From NCBI GenBank assembly GCA_003141915.1, contig PLNY01000268.1, forward strand, positions 1 to 12,899: a DNA stretch of 12,899 bases, in the 5' to 3' direction. The position numbers were made by a program, and so were the translations under genes. The notes below the pieces were generated by a model. It saw nothing but the letters and a program-made list of their open reading frames with translations, ran no database searches and was not told the origin of the DNA. This document shows, piece by piece, positions 6,217 to 12,899 of the stretch. Within the stretch, counting starts at the first letter, position 1, and each line of letters starts with the position of its first letter. The DNA comes from Anaerolineae bacterium (GTDB taxonomy: Bacteria; Chloroflexota; Anaerolineae; Anaerolineales; Villigracilaceae).

Positions 6217-7716
6217 ATGCCAAAATATATCGCCGCAGTTGATCAGGGCACAACCAGTACCCGCTTTATGATCTTCGATCATGAAGGCAAAGTTGTTGGT
6301 ATTGATCAAAAAGAACACGAGCAGATTTACCCCAAGCCGGGTTGGGTCGAGCATGATGCGATGGAAATCTGGGGCGCTTGCGAGTCAGTGATCGCGGGTG
6401 CATTGGCAAAAAGCGGCACATCCGTGAAAGATATCGCCGCGGTAGGCATTACCAATCAGCGCGAGACTGCCGTGGTTTGGGACAAGGCCACTGGCAAGCC
6501 AGTTTACAATGCTATCGTCTGGCAGGATACCCGGACTGATACTATTTGCAATGAACTTGCCAAAGACGGTGGACAGGATCGCTTCCGCACCAAAGTTGGT
6601 CTTCCTTTAGCTACATATTTCTCCGGCCCCAAGATCAAATGGATTTTGGAAAATGTTCCGGGTGTAAAAGCCAAAGCTGAGAAAGGCGAAGTACTCTTTG
6701 GCAATATTGATTCTTGGGTCATCTGGAATTTGACTGGCGGCCCCAAGGGCGGCGTGCACGTTACGGATGTATCCAATGCCTCCCGCACCATGTTGATGAA
6801 TCTCAAGACTTTGGATTGGGATCCCGACATGCTCAAGATTATGGGCGTTCCGCGTGCTATGTTGCCTACTATCAAGGCTTCCTCTGAAGTCTATGGCAAA
6901 GCGATTATCGGCGCCTTGGAAGGCATCCCTGTCGCTGGAGATTTGGGCGACCAGCAAGCCGCACTCTTTGGACAGACCTGCTTCAGCGCTGGCGAAGCCA
7001 AGAACACATATGGTACCGGCTGCTTCATGCTCCTGAATACCGGCACCAAACCCGTGCAGTCAAAGAATGGCCTGTTGACAACCTTGGGATATAAGATTGG
7101 CAGTCAGGACGCAGTATATTGCTTGGAAGGCTCCATCGCCATCACCGGTGCATTGGTTCAGTGGTTGCGCGACAACCTCGGCCTGATTCAGAAGTCCTCT
7201 GATATTGAAGCACTCGCCAAGACGGTTGATGATAACGGTGGCATTTATTTCGTCCCCGCTTTCTCCGGCCTGTTCGCTCCGTATTGGAAAAGCGATGCCC
7301 GCGGCGCAATCGTGGGCATGACCCGCTATGTCAATAAGGGCCACATTGCTCGCGCAGCACTCGAAGCAACTGCTTTCCAGACCCGTGAAGTTCTGGATGC
7401 GATGAATAAGGATTCGGGTGTTGACCTGACCGCGTTGAAGGTGGATGGCGGAATGGTGTACGATGAACTGCTAATGCAGTTCCAGTCCGATGTCTTGGGC
7501 GTGCCCGTGATCCGGCCGAAAGTCGCCGAGACAACAGCGCTCGGTGCGGCGTATGCCGCGGGCCTCGCAGTAGGTTTCTGGAAGAACGTTGAAGACCTGC
7601 GAGCCAACTGGGCCAAGGACAAGGAATGGAAGCCTATGATGAAAGCTGATTTGCGCGATAAGGAGTACAAAGGCTGGAAGAAGGCTGTTACAAGAACCTT
7701 TGAATGGGTTGAGTAA
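6217..7716 (+). CDS. glpK: Glycerol kinase GlpK
   Basis: GlpK phosphorylates glycerol with ATP to sn-glycerol 3-phosphate in the cytoplasm. The 499-residue length is standard. The N-terminal FGGY domain opens with AAVDQGTTSTRFMIFD; ITNQRET and VWQDTRTD follow. The catalytic Asp245 is in GDQQAALFGQ, and the C-terminal FGGY domain has PAFSGLFAPYW and the glycine-rich TTALGAAYAAGL. GGAGG six bases before the ATG supports the start. The region before Asp245 reads SSEVYGKAIIGALEGIPVAG and lacks the histidine phosphorylated by HPr in Firmicutes enzymes, so PTS activation by that route is unlikely. Its product is the substrate of the GlpA-like protein encoded 1 kb downstream. It is bounded by terminators on both sides, so it may be a one-gene unit. 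No glycerol facilitator gene is in view. Confidence 0.97.
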   Translation: MPKYIAAVDQGTTSTRFMIFDHEGKVVGIDQKEHEQIYPKPGWVEHDAMEIWGACESVIAGALAKSGTSVKDIAAVGITNQRETAVVWDKATGKPVYNAIVWQDTRTDTICNELAKDGGQDRFRTKVGLPLATYFSGPKIKWILENVPGVKAKAEKGEVLFGNIDSWVIWNLTGGPKGGVHVTDVSNASRTMLMNLKTLDWDPDMLKIMGVPRAMLPTIKASSEVYGKAIIGALEGIPVAGDLGDQQAALFGQTCFSAGEAKNTYGTGCFMLLNTGTKPVQSKNGLLTTLGYKIGSQDAVYCLEGSIAITGALVQWLRDNLGLIQKSSDIEALAKTVDDNGGIYFVPAFSGLFAPYWKSDARGAIVGMTRYVNKGHIARAALEATAFQTREVLDAMNKDSGVDLTALKVDGGMVYDELLMQFQSDVLGVPVIRPKVAETTALGAAYAAGLAVGFWKNVEDLRANWAKDKEWKPMMKADLRDKEYKGWKKAVTRTFEWVE

Positions 7717-7732
7717 CACGTACGATTCAATA

Positions 7733-7766
7733 AAAGGAGGGGTGGGTTTTCCACCCCTCCTTTCTT
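7733..7766 (+). terminator. Rho-independent terminator after glpK
   Basis: AAAGGAGGGGTGG (7733-7745) pairs perfectly with 7751-7763 around a 5-base loop, a very stable G/C-rich 13-bp stem that ends in a short T run. It separates glpK from the downstream cluster. Because the stem begins with A residues, it could also act on minus-strand transcripts. Confidence 0.82.
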
Positions 7767-7790
7767 AAATAAAATTCTGCGGAGAAAACC

Positions 7791-8039
7791 ATGCCCAAAA
7801 CCAAAAAAGAAAATGCCAAAGAAAATTTGGATCTGTCTTTAGAGGGAGCATGGATTTCCATGCGCAAAGCCCTTATCATTATCACGATAACCAGTATCGG
7901 CATGGCTGTGCTTACAGCTTGGGAAGTGATTCCGGTAAAAGGTTGGAGTGAAGGAATCTTATGGGGTTTGCTCTTTGGCGTCTTGATCTGGGTTATTTTC
8001 TTCGGAATGATATTTTTCAACCGCTTATTACATCGTTAG
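7791..8039 (+). CDS. Small two-TM membrane protein of unknown function
   Basis: I do not recognise this 82-residue protein. A hydrophilic, Lys-rich N-terminus (about 25 residues) precedes two hydrophobic segments, about 26-45 (KALIIITITSIGMAVLTAW) and about 54-76 (a run rich in G, L, I, F and W), and a short basic end (NRLLHR). This suggests a hairpin in the cytoplasmic membrane. GGAG (7781-7784) six bases before the ATG supports translation. It is the first gene after the glpK terminator and lies 12 bases from the methyltransferase gene, so it probably shares their transcript. A role as an accessory or assembly factor for the membrane complex downstream is possible but has no direct support. 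Confidence 0.75.
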   Translation: MPKTKKENAKENLDLSLEGAWISMRKALIIITITSIGMAVLTAWEVIPVKGWSEGILWGLLFGVLIWVIFFGMIFFNRLLHR

Positions 8040-8051
8040 AGCGAGCGTGCA

Positions 8052-8681
8052 ATGTCCGTTCCAGCTTGTCCATCTCCTGACAAATCAATTGAATGGGAAT
8101 ATCTTTGGGCTTCTTATGACGCATCAACTTACAAACTTGTGCTGGATCAACTGAATTCAAATGAAATTATAATGGACATCGGCGCGGGCGATTTGCGGCT
8201 TGCAAGAAAGATGGCCGCGCTCACTCGCAAAGTCTACGCGCTGGAAATCAACCGCTCCATTTTGGATGAAGGACTCGCCTCTTCCGCTCCTTTGCCGGGG
8301 AATCTGATCCCGATCTGTGTCGACCCCCGGGCATTCGACTTCCCCACCGGCATCACGAGCGGAGTCCTGTTAATGCGGCATTGCATTCACTTTCAGTTGT
8401 ATGCGGAAAAATTACGTGACTGCGGCTGCCGCCGGTTGATCACCAACGCGCGCTGGGGTATGAATGTTGAAGTTATTGTTCTGAATGCTGCGCGCATCCC
8501 TTTTGAAAAAGTGGAACTGGGTTGGTACGCCTGCTGGTGCGGCGCAGTCGGTTTTAAACCGGGTCTGCCCGAAAATATTACGTATGAAACAGAAGCCATT
8601 ATTCATGAAGTCATTGATTGTCCGAATTGCAAATCAAGTAAATCCTTAAACTTGAAAATCGATGCGGAGTTGAGTTTATGA
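8052..8681 (+). CDS. Class I SAM-dependent methyltransferase-like protein, Cys-rich
   Basis: The 209-residue protein has a Rossmann-type SAM-binding core: motif I MDIGAGDLRLARKMA (41-55) and the acidic end of strand 2, VYALEIN with Glu65. The substrate is not evident. The C-terminal half is unusually rich in cysteine: Cys124 and Cys126 (DCGC), Cys161 and Cys163 (CWC), and Cys190/Cys193 in a CPNC pair. This could bind zinc or a metal cluster. The start ATG has only a weak ribosome site. The stop overlaps the next start (ATGA at 8678), which implies translational coupling with the GlpA-like flavoprotein. Such placement suggests a role linked to that complex, but it could be unrelated. It may also have lost methyltransferase activity, since later motifs are not clear. 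Confidence 0.72.
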   Translation: MSVPACPSPDKSIEWEYLWASYDASTYKLVLDQLNSNEIIMDIGAGDLRLARKMAALTRKVYALEINRSILDEGLASSAPLPGNLIPICVDPRAFDFPTGITSGVLLMRHCIHFQLYAEKLRDCGCRRLITNARWGMNVEVIVLNAARIPFEKVELGWYACWCGAVGFKPGLPENITYETEAIIHEVIDCPNCKSSKSLNLKIDAELSL

Positions 8682-9844
8682 GCAAACCAAATGTGGTGAT
8701 CGTTGGGGCGGGATTTACGGGAACAGCAACCGCGCACGATCTGGCGCTGCGCGGCTTTGATGTAACCGTCATCGAGCGCGGCGACATCTGTAACGGTACG
8801 TCAGGACGCACACACGGCTTACTACACAGCGGCGGGCGCTATGCGGTGAAAGATCAGGAATCGGCCATTGAATGCATTGATGAGAACATGATCCTGCGGA
8901 AGATCGTTCCGCAGGTAATCGAGCCGAACGGCGGGTTGTTCATCGCCATCGATGAAGGCGATTTGCAATATGGCGAAACCTTCATTGCGGGTTGCGAGGC
9001 CTGCCATATTCCGCTCGAGGAACTCACGCCGAAAGAAGCCTTGAAGCTTGAACCAAATATCAATCCAAATGTGTTGACCGCTTTTCTGATTCCCGACGGC
9101 ACATTCGATCCGTTGCGGCTGGCGCTGTCTTTTGCGGCCTCCGCCAAAGCCAACGGTGCAAAGTTCAAAACATATACGGAGGCCAAAAGCCTCCTTATGG
9201 ATGGCAAGGGAACCGTCGTTGGAGTCAAAGCCCTCGAACGCACATCCAACCAAACGGTCGAGTTGCGCGCCGATATGGTTGTCAATGCCACGGGCGCGTG
9301 GGCGGGAGAGATTGCAGAGATGGCAGGAGCCAGCGTCCCCGTCAAGCCGACTCCGGGCGTGATGGTAGTCTACGACCAGCGCTTTGTGCAACGAGCCATT
9401 AATCGCCTCAACGCACCCGGCGATGGCGACATTGTCCTGCCACAGCGCCGCATGGTGGTAGTCGGCACAACTTCATTTGAAATCGATAATCTGGATTACG
9501 TCCCTGTCATCGAAGAACAGGTCCAACTCATGCTCGAACGCGGCGCAGAACTTGTCCCCGGCATTCGCAATGCAAAAGTACGCGGCAAGTATACAGCCAC
9601 CCGCCCATTGATTGGAGCAGGCGAAGGCCGCAGCGCGGCTCGCACATTCAAATGCTATGACCACAAGGAAACCGACAATGTGGATGGTTTGGTCACCATT
9701 ACCGGCGGCAAAGCGACTACGTTGCGCGCGATGGCCGAGAAGACTGCTGATGTAGTCTGTGAGAAACTCGGCGTTCACGCCGCTTGTGCCACCAAAGACA
9801 CGCCGCTCCTTTCTTATCGTCAATATTACAACATGCCAAACTAA
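8678..9844 (+). CDS. glpA: GlpA-like FAD-dependent glycerol-3-phosphate dehydrogenase (short form)
   Basis: This flavoprotein of the DAO superfamily probably oxidises glycerol 3-phosphate to dihydroxyacetone phosphate. It begins with the FAD dinucleotide fold VVIVGAGFTGTATAHDLALRG (G10-x-G12-x-x-G15), with Glu32 at the end of strand 2. The stretch SGRTHGLLHSGGRYAV (41-56) and the following ESAIECIDEN closely follow E. coli GlpA, as do the PDGTFDPLRL segment and the ITGGKATTLRAMA end of the FAD domain. At 388 residues it lacks the C-terminal BFD-like [2Fe-2S] domain of E. coli GlpA (542 residues). GGAG (8666-8669) precedes the ATG. An SdhB-like gene follows 9 bases later, whereas glpB and glpC are absent. 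Another 2-hydroxyacid or polyol-phosphate substrate (LhgO-like) is the main alternative. Confidence 0.88.
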   Translation: MSKPNVVIVGAGFTGTATAHDLALRGFDVTVIERGDICNGTSGRTHGLLHSGGRYAVKDQESAIECIDENMILRKIVPQVIEPNGGLFIAIDEGDLQYGETFIAGCEACHIPLEELTPKEALKLEPNINPNVLTAFLIPDGTFDPLRLALSFAASAKANGAKFKTYTEAKSLLMDGKGTVVGVKALERTSNQTVELRADMVVNATGAWAGEIAEMAGASVPVKPTPGVMVVYDQRFVQRAINRLNAPGDGDIVLPQRRMVVVGTTSFEIDNLDYVPVIEEQVQLMLERGAELVPGIRNAKVRGKYTATRPLIGAGEGRSAARTFKCYDHKETDNVDGLVTITGGKATTLRAMAEKTADVVCEKLGVHAACATKDTPLLSYRQYYNMPN

Positions 9845-9853
9845 GGAACAGCC

Positions 9854-10582
9854 ATGAGCGAAAAGTGGAACATTATTCTTAAAGTCTTACGTCAAAAACA
9901 AGGCGAAACTTCTCATTTTGATGAATACAAAATGGATGCGGATCCCGATGAATATGTGCTGGATGTGGTCGAGCGCGTCTGGGCTTTCAAGGATCGCACA
10001 GTTTGTTTTCGTCATGCTTGTCATCATTCCACTTGCGGCGCGTGCGGGATGCGCGTCAATGATGCAGAAAAGCTGACCTGTATCACATATATCCGTGAAG
10101 TCACACGCGATGGCGGCACGCTCAAAGTGGAGCCGTTACGTAACTTCCCCGTGGTCAGCGATTTGGTCGTGGATATGGGATCGCTCTATCGCCGCCTCGA
10201 AGCGGTGGGCGCACGATCAGTTCTTCCAGCGCCCGAGGCAGAGATCGAGAAGCCGCCGTCCCGTTGGTCATCTGACGATGAGCAGTACATCCGCCTTGCG
10301 GATTGTATCGAATGCGGACTTTGCATCAGCGCTTGTCCAGCCGCGGCAACTTCCAGCGATTATCTTGGCCCGGCTGTTTTGGCGGGCGCACAAGCCAACG
10401 GCCTGAAACTCAATCCTGAATTGCTAAATATGGTTGATAGCGAAGACGGCGTTTGGCGCTGTCACAGCGCATTCGAATGTACCGCAGTCTGCCCATCCTT
10501 TGTGGACCCCGCACGCCGTATTATGGATTTGCGTACACAGATCTTTAAAGAACGTGTTGGCGGTTTGTTCCGCAAGGCATGA
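9854..10582 (+). CDS. SdhB/FrdB-family iron-sulfur subunit
   Basis: This is the electron-transfer subunit of a succinate dehydrogenase/fumarate reductase-like complex; 242 residues is the family size. The plant-type [2Fe-2S] ligands are Cys56, Cys61, Cys64 (CHHSTCGAC) and Cys76. In the C-terminal domain Cys151, Cys154 and Cys157 (CIECGLC) with Cys213 would hold [4Fe-4S]. Cys161, Cys203 and Cys209 would hold the quinone-proximal [3Fe-4S] cluster. All ligands are present. AAGGA precedes the ATG. No SdhA/FrdA gene is adjacent; the place of the flavoprotein is taken by the GlpA-like gene 9 bases upstream, so electrons may come from glycerol 3-phosphate. The alternative is a normal SdhB whose SdhA is encoded elsewhere. 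The last bases overlap the first possible start of the next gene. Confidence 0.93.
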   Translation: MSEKWNIILKVLRQKQGETSHFDEYKMDADPDEYVLDVVERVWAFKDRTVCFRHACHHSTCGACGMRVNDAEKLTCITYIREVTRDGGTLKVEPLRNFPVVSDLVVDMGSLYRRLEAVGARSVLPAPEAEIEKPPSRWSSDDEQYIRLADCIECGLCISACPAAATSSDYLGPAVLAGAQANGLKLNPELLNMVDSEDGVWRCHSAFECTAVCPSFVDPARRIMDLRTQIFKERVGGLFRKA

Positions 10583-10596
10583 TTTGGAGACTTAAA

Positions 10597-10989
10597 GTGG
10601 ATACTCAACATAACCGACCCTCTCCTTCCAAGTTTTGGAACTGGTTCAACCCTGTTGGGCGCCAAACCAGCGGCTGGGCTTTTATGCTACAGCGCGTGAC
10701 GGCTCTGGGATTGACGTTTTATCTTTTCCTGCATTTGATCATTCTCGGCCAGCTTGCAAACGGCCCGCAAGGTTATGATAGCTTCATTGCATTGGTCAGC
10801 AGCCCGGTCTTTATCGCGAGTGAGTTGATCGTGGTGGCAGGTGCCATCCTGCATGGACTGAATGGCATTCGCATCATCCTGACCACCTTCGGCGTCAGCG
10901 TGACTCGCCAGAAGCAACTCTTTTATGCCTTGATGGTCCTTGCGCTCATCATCATCGTGATTTTTGGGATTCACATGTTTACCGCCTAG
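10597..10989 (+). CDS. SdhC-like cytochrome b membrane anchor subunit
   Basis: This anchors the Fe-S subunit in the membrane, binds heme b and helps form the quinone site. I chose the GTG at 10597 because GGAG (10586-10589) lies seven bases before it; an ATG at 10579 overlapping the previous stop would add six residues and has no ribosome site. The 130-residue protein starts with a hydrophilic part ending in RQTSGWAFMLQRVTALGL (22-39), matching the Ser/Arg quinone-site region of SdhC. It has three membrane helices (about 35-52, 70-92 and 105-127). Candidate heme ligands are His46 (LFLHLIIL) and His86 (ILHGLNGIR), the latter in the typical H-x-x-x-G-x-R context. Confidence 0.85.
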   Translation: MDTQHNRPSPSKFWNWFNPVGRQTSGWAFMLQRVTALGLTFYLFLHLIILGQLANGPQGYDSFIALVSSPVFIASELIVVAGAILHGLNGIRIILTTFGVSVTRQKQLFYALMVLALIIIVIFGIHMFTA

Positions 10990-11003
10990 AAAGCGAGCAA
11001 AAA

Positions 11004-11384
11004 ATGTCGGCTAATGTTCAAAGCGTTTCAACACCTCGATCCGGAGAAAATAGCTGGTGGTATCTAGTCAAAATAGTGACGGGCGTTCTGCTTGTTGTCC
11101 TGCTTGGCATCCACCTCGTGGTCAATCATTTTATTGGTCAACACGGGCTGCTGACTTATGCTGACATCGTCGCGTATTATCAGAATCCGATCATTCCAAT
11201 TATGGAGATCTGTTTTTTGGCAGTGGTGGTGATTCATGCCTTAACCGGTTTACGCGGCATCCTTTTGGATTTAAAACCGTCGCGACCTATTTTGCAGGTG
11301 ATGGATGCAGTCATGGTAATCGTAGGGGTTGTTGCAGTCGCTTACGGCACCTGGCTTATATTGGTGATCAAATCGAGGGGGTGA
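11004..11384 (+). CDS. SdhD-like cytochrome b membrane anchor subunit
   Basis: This is the second membrane anchor, 126 residues, with three predicted helices (about 22-42, 63-84 and 98-122). Candidate heme ligands are His37 in GIHLVVNHF and His78 in VIHALTGLRGI, the same H-x-x-x-G-x-R pattern as the partner. With one His pair in each anchor the complex could hold two hemes b, as in diheme succinate:quinone reductases, although both His of a pair could also coordinate across subunits. It lies 14 bases after the SdhC-like gene, with a weak ribosome site, and its stop precedes the dhaM remnant by seven bases. All four genes 8678-11384 appear to form one complex-encoding unit. Confidence 0.83.
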   Translation: MSANVQSVSTPRSGENSWWYLVKIVTGVLLVVLLGIHLVVNHFIGQHGLLTYADIVAYYQNPIIPIMEICFLAVVVIHALTGLRGILLDLKPSRPILQVMDAVMVIVGVVAVAYGTWLILVIKSRG

Positions 11385-11391
11385 ACGGTTT

Positions 11392-12426
11392 ATGGTTGGA
11401 CTCGTGATTGTTTCGCACAGCCGCGCGCTGGCGAATGCGTTAGCAAATCTCGTAAAGCAAGGCTCTTCCTCAAATATTTCTGTCGCAATTTCGGCACGTG
11501 TGGGGAATGACCGTCAGGAATTCGGCACGGACGCGGTTGAAATCAGCGAGGCGATTCAATCCGTATTGGGGATCATGACCGTGGGCGGCGGGCCTACCTC
11601 GCACAGCGCCATTCTGGCGCGTGCGTTGGGAATCCCCACGGTTTCATCTGTGAGTCAGGAGCTGGCGCGCGCTCCGTTGGGTTCGTTGATTGCATTGGAT
11701 GGATTCAATGGAACAATCTAGCTCGACCCATCGAAAGCGATTCAATCTGAAATCCAGTCGCGCCGCGATGAATGGATCAGGTCACGCAAGGAATTGATCG
11801 AAGCCAGCCATGCGCCCGCCATTACACGTGATGGACATCGCGTGGAAGTCTTTGCCAATGTTGGCAATATGCAGGATGCGCGCAATGCAGTTAAAAATGG
11901 TGCGGAAGGCATCGGTCTGTTGCGGACAGAATTCCTGTTTCTTACGCGCGAAACGCCGCCGAGCGAAGATGAACAACGGAATGCTTTATTACAAATCGGT
12001 GAAACCATGGGCGACTGGCCGGTGACTGTACGCACGCTGAATATTGGCGGCGATAAGGAAGTGCCATATATTAAACTTCCACCAGAGCCGAATCCGTTTT
12101 TAGGCGTGCGAGCCATTCGCATGAGCTTGCGCAACACAGATTTATTTATGCTGCAATTACGCGCCATCCTGCGTGCTGCGGTTGATCGCCATTTCCGCAT
12201 CATGTTCCCGATGATTGCCAATGTGGATGAAGTTCGTCAGGTGCGCCGATGGCTCGAGAAGGCGCATCAGCAGCTTGTGGATGAAAAACTGTCTCATGCC
12301 TGGCCGATTGAAACCGGTATCATGGTTGAAATTCCCTCGGCGGCGATTCTCTGCCGAAAGCGCCATCGAAGCGCGCAAGCTGGTGCAATCATTTTTGGAA
12401 GAGTAATACATTTCATAGCCGAATAG
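11392..12426 (+). pseudogene. dhaM: Decayed DhaM / PTS enzyme I fusion (internal deletion, nonsense codon, lost C-terminus)
   Basis: Intact DhaM transfers phosphate from PEP, via EI, HPr and EIIA domains, to the dihydroxyacetone kinase DhaL-ADP. The first 58 or so residues match the DhaM EIIA domain: VGLVIVSHSRALA with active His9, then GTDAVEISEAIQSV. The sequence then jumps in frame to the phospho-His domain of enzyme I (LGIMTVGGGPTSHSAILARA), losing the rest of EIIA, HPr and the EI start. A TAG at 11719-11721 interrupts GTI-stop-LDPS, where the family usually has Trp, so TGG to TAG is likely. The frame then continues through the EI TIM barrel (GIGLLRTEF, NIGGDKE, NPFLGVRAIR, IMVEIPSAAIL). 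After 12351 the similarity stops and unrelated residues run to 12426; the segment with the active Cys is missing. A GAGGGGGTGA ribosome site survives. Two shorter products could be made but should not be active. Confidence 0.85.
12350..12406 (+). other. Possible 3' end of an unidentified gene fused behind the enzyme I remnant
   Basis: In the +2 frame, from exactly where enzyme I similarity ends, the sequence reads SAESAIEARKLVQSFLEE and then stops. It is a plausible amphipathic helix at the C-terminus of another protein. I do not recognise the parent. No other gene content is visible between here and 12561. Confidence 0.3.
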
Positions 12427-12560
12427 ATCATCAGCAACCTGCAGAAAGCCGGGGGACTGTACTCCAACTTGCAATCCCTTGCCATCCACCTAGCGATTCT
12501 ACTGAAATGAGAGAAGTAAGTCGTTGATTGTTCTTCTGAGCTTCGAATGAATTACCTGGG

Positions 12561-12899
12561 CTATGCCTCGCGCACCTTGGCTGTTGGAATCAATTTTCCG
12601 TCCCCTGGGCCAAGTTTGGCCATTAGGCTGGCAAGGCCTTTAAGTTCCAGCCACCACTGTTCCCGGGGACGTTCATGCTTGGCGTCGATCATACGCTCGA
12701 AATCCCGCACATCATGGAAATTGACCTGCCCCTTTTGCAGGCCTATGAAAGCACAGTTATCACTATTGGAGTTACATTCGTTGATCAGATAGCTCAAGCA
12801 CAGGCTTGAGAGTCGGGTGGCCTGGATGCGGTCAAAGGGGGATGGATCGCCCCCCTGTTGCAGATGGCCCAGAATGGCCGGGCGCACATCGAACACATC
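12561..12899 (-). CDS. 6-phosphofructokinase, tandem (two-domain) type, C-terminal part
   Basis: This enzyme phosphorylates fructose 6-phosphate in glycolysis. Only the last 112 codons are in the window; the frame is open to the right edge, and the Met at 12896 is internal. The segment ILGHLQQGGDPSPFDRIQATRL carries the GH-x-QQGG and SPFDR pattern of the sugar-phosphate site. QQGG instead of the single-domain bacterial QRGG points to the long, mammalian-like tandem PFK family. The tail continues with CAFIGLQKGQVNF, DFERMID and ERPREQWW and stops at TAG (12563-12561). It converges with the dhaM remnant. Whether ATP or pyrophosphate is the donor cannot be read here because the nucleotide-binding part is outside. 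Confidence 0.85.
   Translation of the reverse strand, partial: DVFDVRPAILGHLQQGGDPSPFDRIQATRLSSLCLSYLINECNSNSDNCAFIGLQKGQVNFHDVRDFERMIDAKHERPREQWWLELKGLASLMAKLGPGDGKLIPTAKVREA

Noticed and set aside
7326..7754. 142-codon frame antisense to glpK
   Set aside because: It lies wholly opposite conserved glpK codons and over its terminator, with no independent support.
11794..12426. A separate 210-residue enzyme I-like gene starting at 11794
   Set aside because: It is in the same frame as the upstream piece, only one TAG separates them, and family similarity continues across the stop, so it is the second part of one broken gene.
1..12899. CRISPR arrays, tRNA or rRNA genes, phage genes, toxin-antitoxin pairs
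   Set aside because: No regularly spaced repeats, cloverleaf-like segments or recognisable phage or toxin proteins were seen on either strand.

Overview
The window looks like a chromosomal segment of a Chloroflexota bacterium, probably of the Anaerolineae. That assignment rests on overall protein style: a Cys-anchored sugar-binding lipoprotein, an E. coli-like GlpK, a mammalian-type tandem phosphofructokinase and moderate, uneven base composition. It is an inference, not a database result. All functional calls come from motif recognition by eye.

Layout. (1) 1-577, minus: the N-terminal third or so of a sugar ABC-transporter substrate-binding lipoprotein, cut by the window edge. (2) 578-1384: a long non-coding stretch with a consensus-like minus-strand promoter (TTGACA-N17-TATACT). 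One LacI-type operator fills its spacer and a second lies at the start site; a weaker promoter/operator copy lies downstream. (3) 1385-3406, plus: a GAF-PAS-AAA+ regulator of the AcoR/DhaR type. Its ATPase motifs are degenerate, and its DNA-binding tail is replaced by an antisense fragment of an IS5-like transposase gene. (4) 3578-6107: katG between two gene scraps, the first codons of a pyruvate:ferredoxin oxidoreductase gene (nifJ) and the C-terminal domain of a monofunctional catalase. (5) 6142-6177: a terminator, followed at once by glpK (6217-7716), which has its own terminator. (6) 7791-12426: a tight run of genes: a small two-TM membrane protein, a class I methyltransferase, a GlpA-like glycerol-3-phosphate dehydrogenase flavoprotein, an SdhB/FrdB-like iron-sulfur subunit, two SdhC/SdhD-like heme-b anchors, and a decayed DhaM/PTS enzyme I gene. 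(7) 12561-12899, minus: the C-terminus of a tandem-type 6-phosphofructokinase, cut by the window edge.

How the genes work together. GlpK makes glycerol 3-phosphate. The GlpA-like flavoprotein would oxidise it to dihydroxyacetone phosphate. The following SdhB/C/D-like genes would pass the electrons through Fe-S clusters and hemes b to quinone. The dihydroxyacetone phosphate feeds glycolysis. The most interesting hypothesis is that GlpA replaces the succinate dehydrogenase flavoprotein on an SdhBCD-type membrane module, giving a glycerol-3-phosphate:quinone oxidoreductase different from both GlpABC and GlpD. The damaged DhaR-like regulator and DhaM-like gene suggest that a former PTS-linked dihydroxyacetone control circuit is being lost here. 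The broken genes and chimeric junctions at 3238, 3613, 5840, about 11566, 11719 and 12351 mark a heavily rearranged locus. Assembly error should be excluded before they are interpreted.
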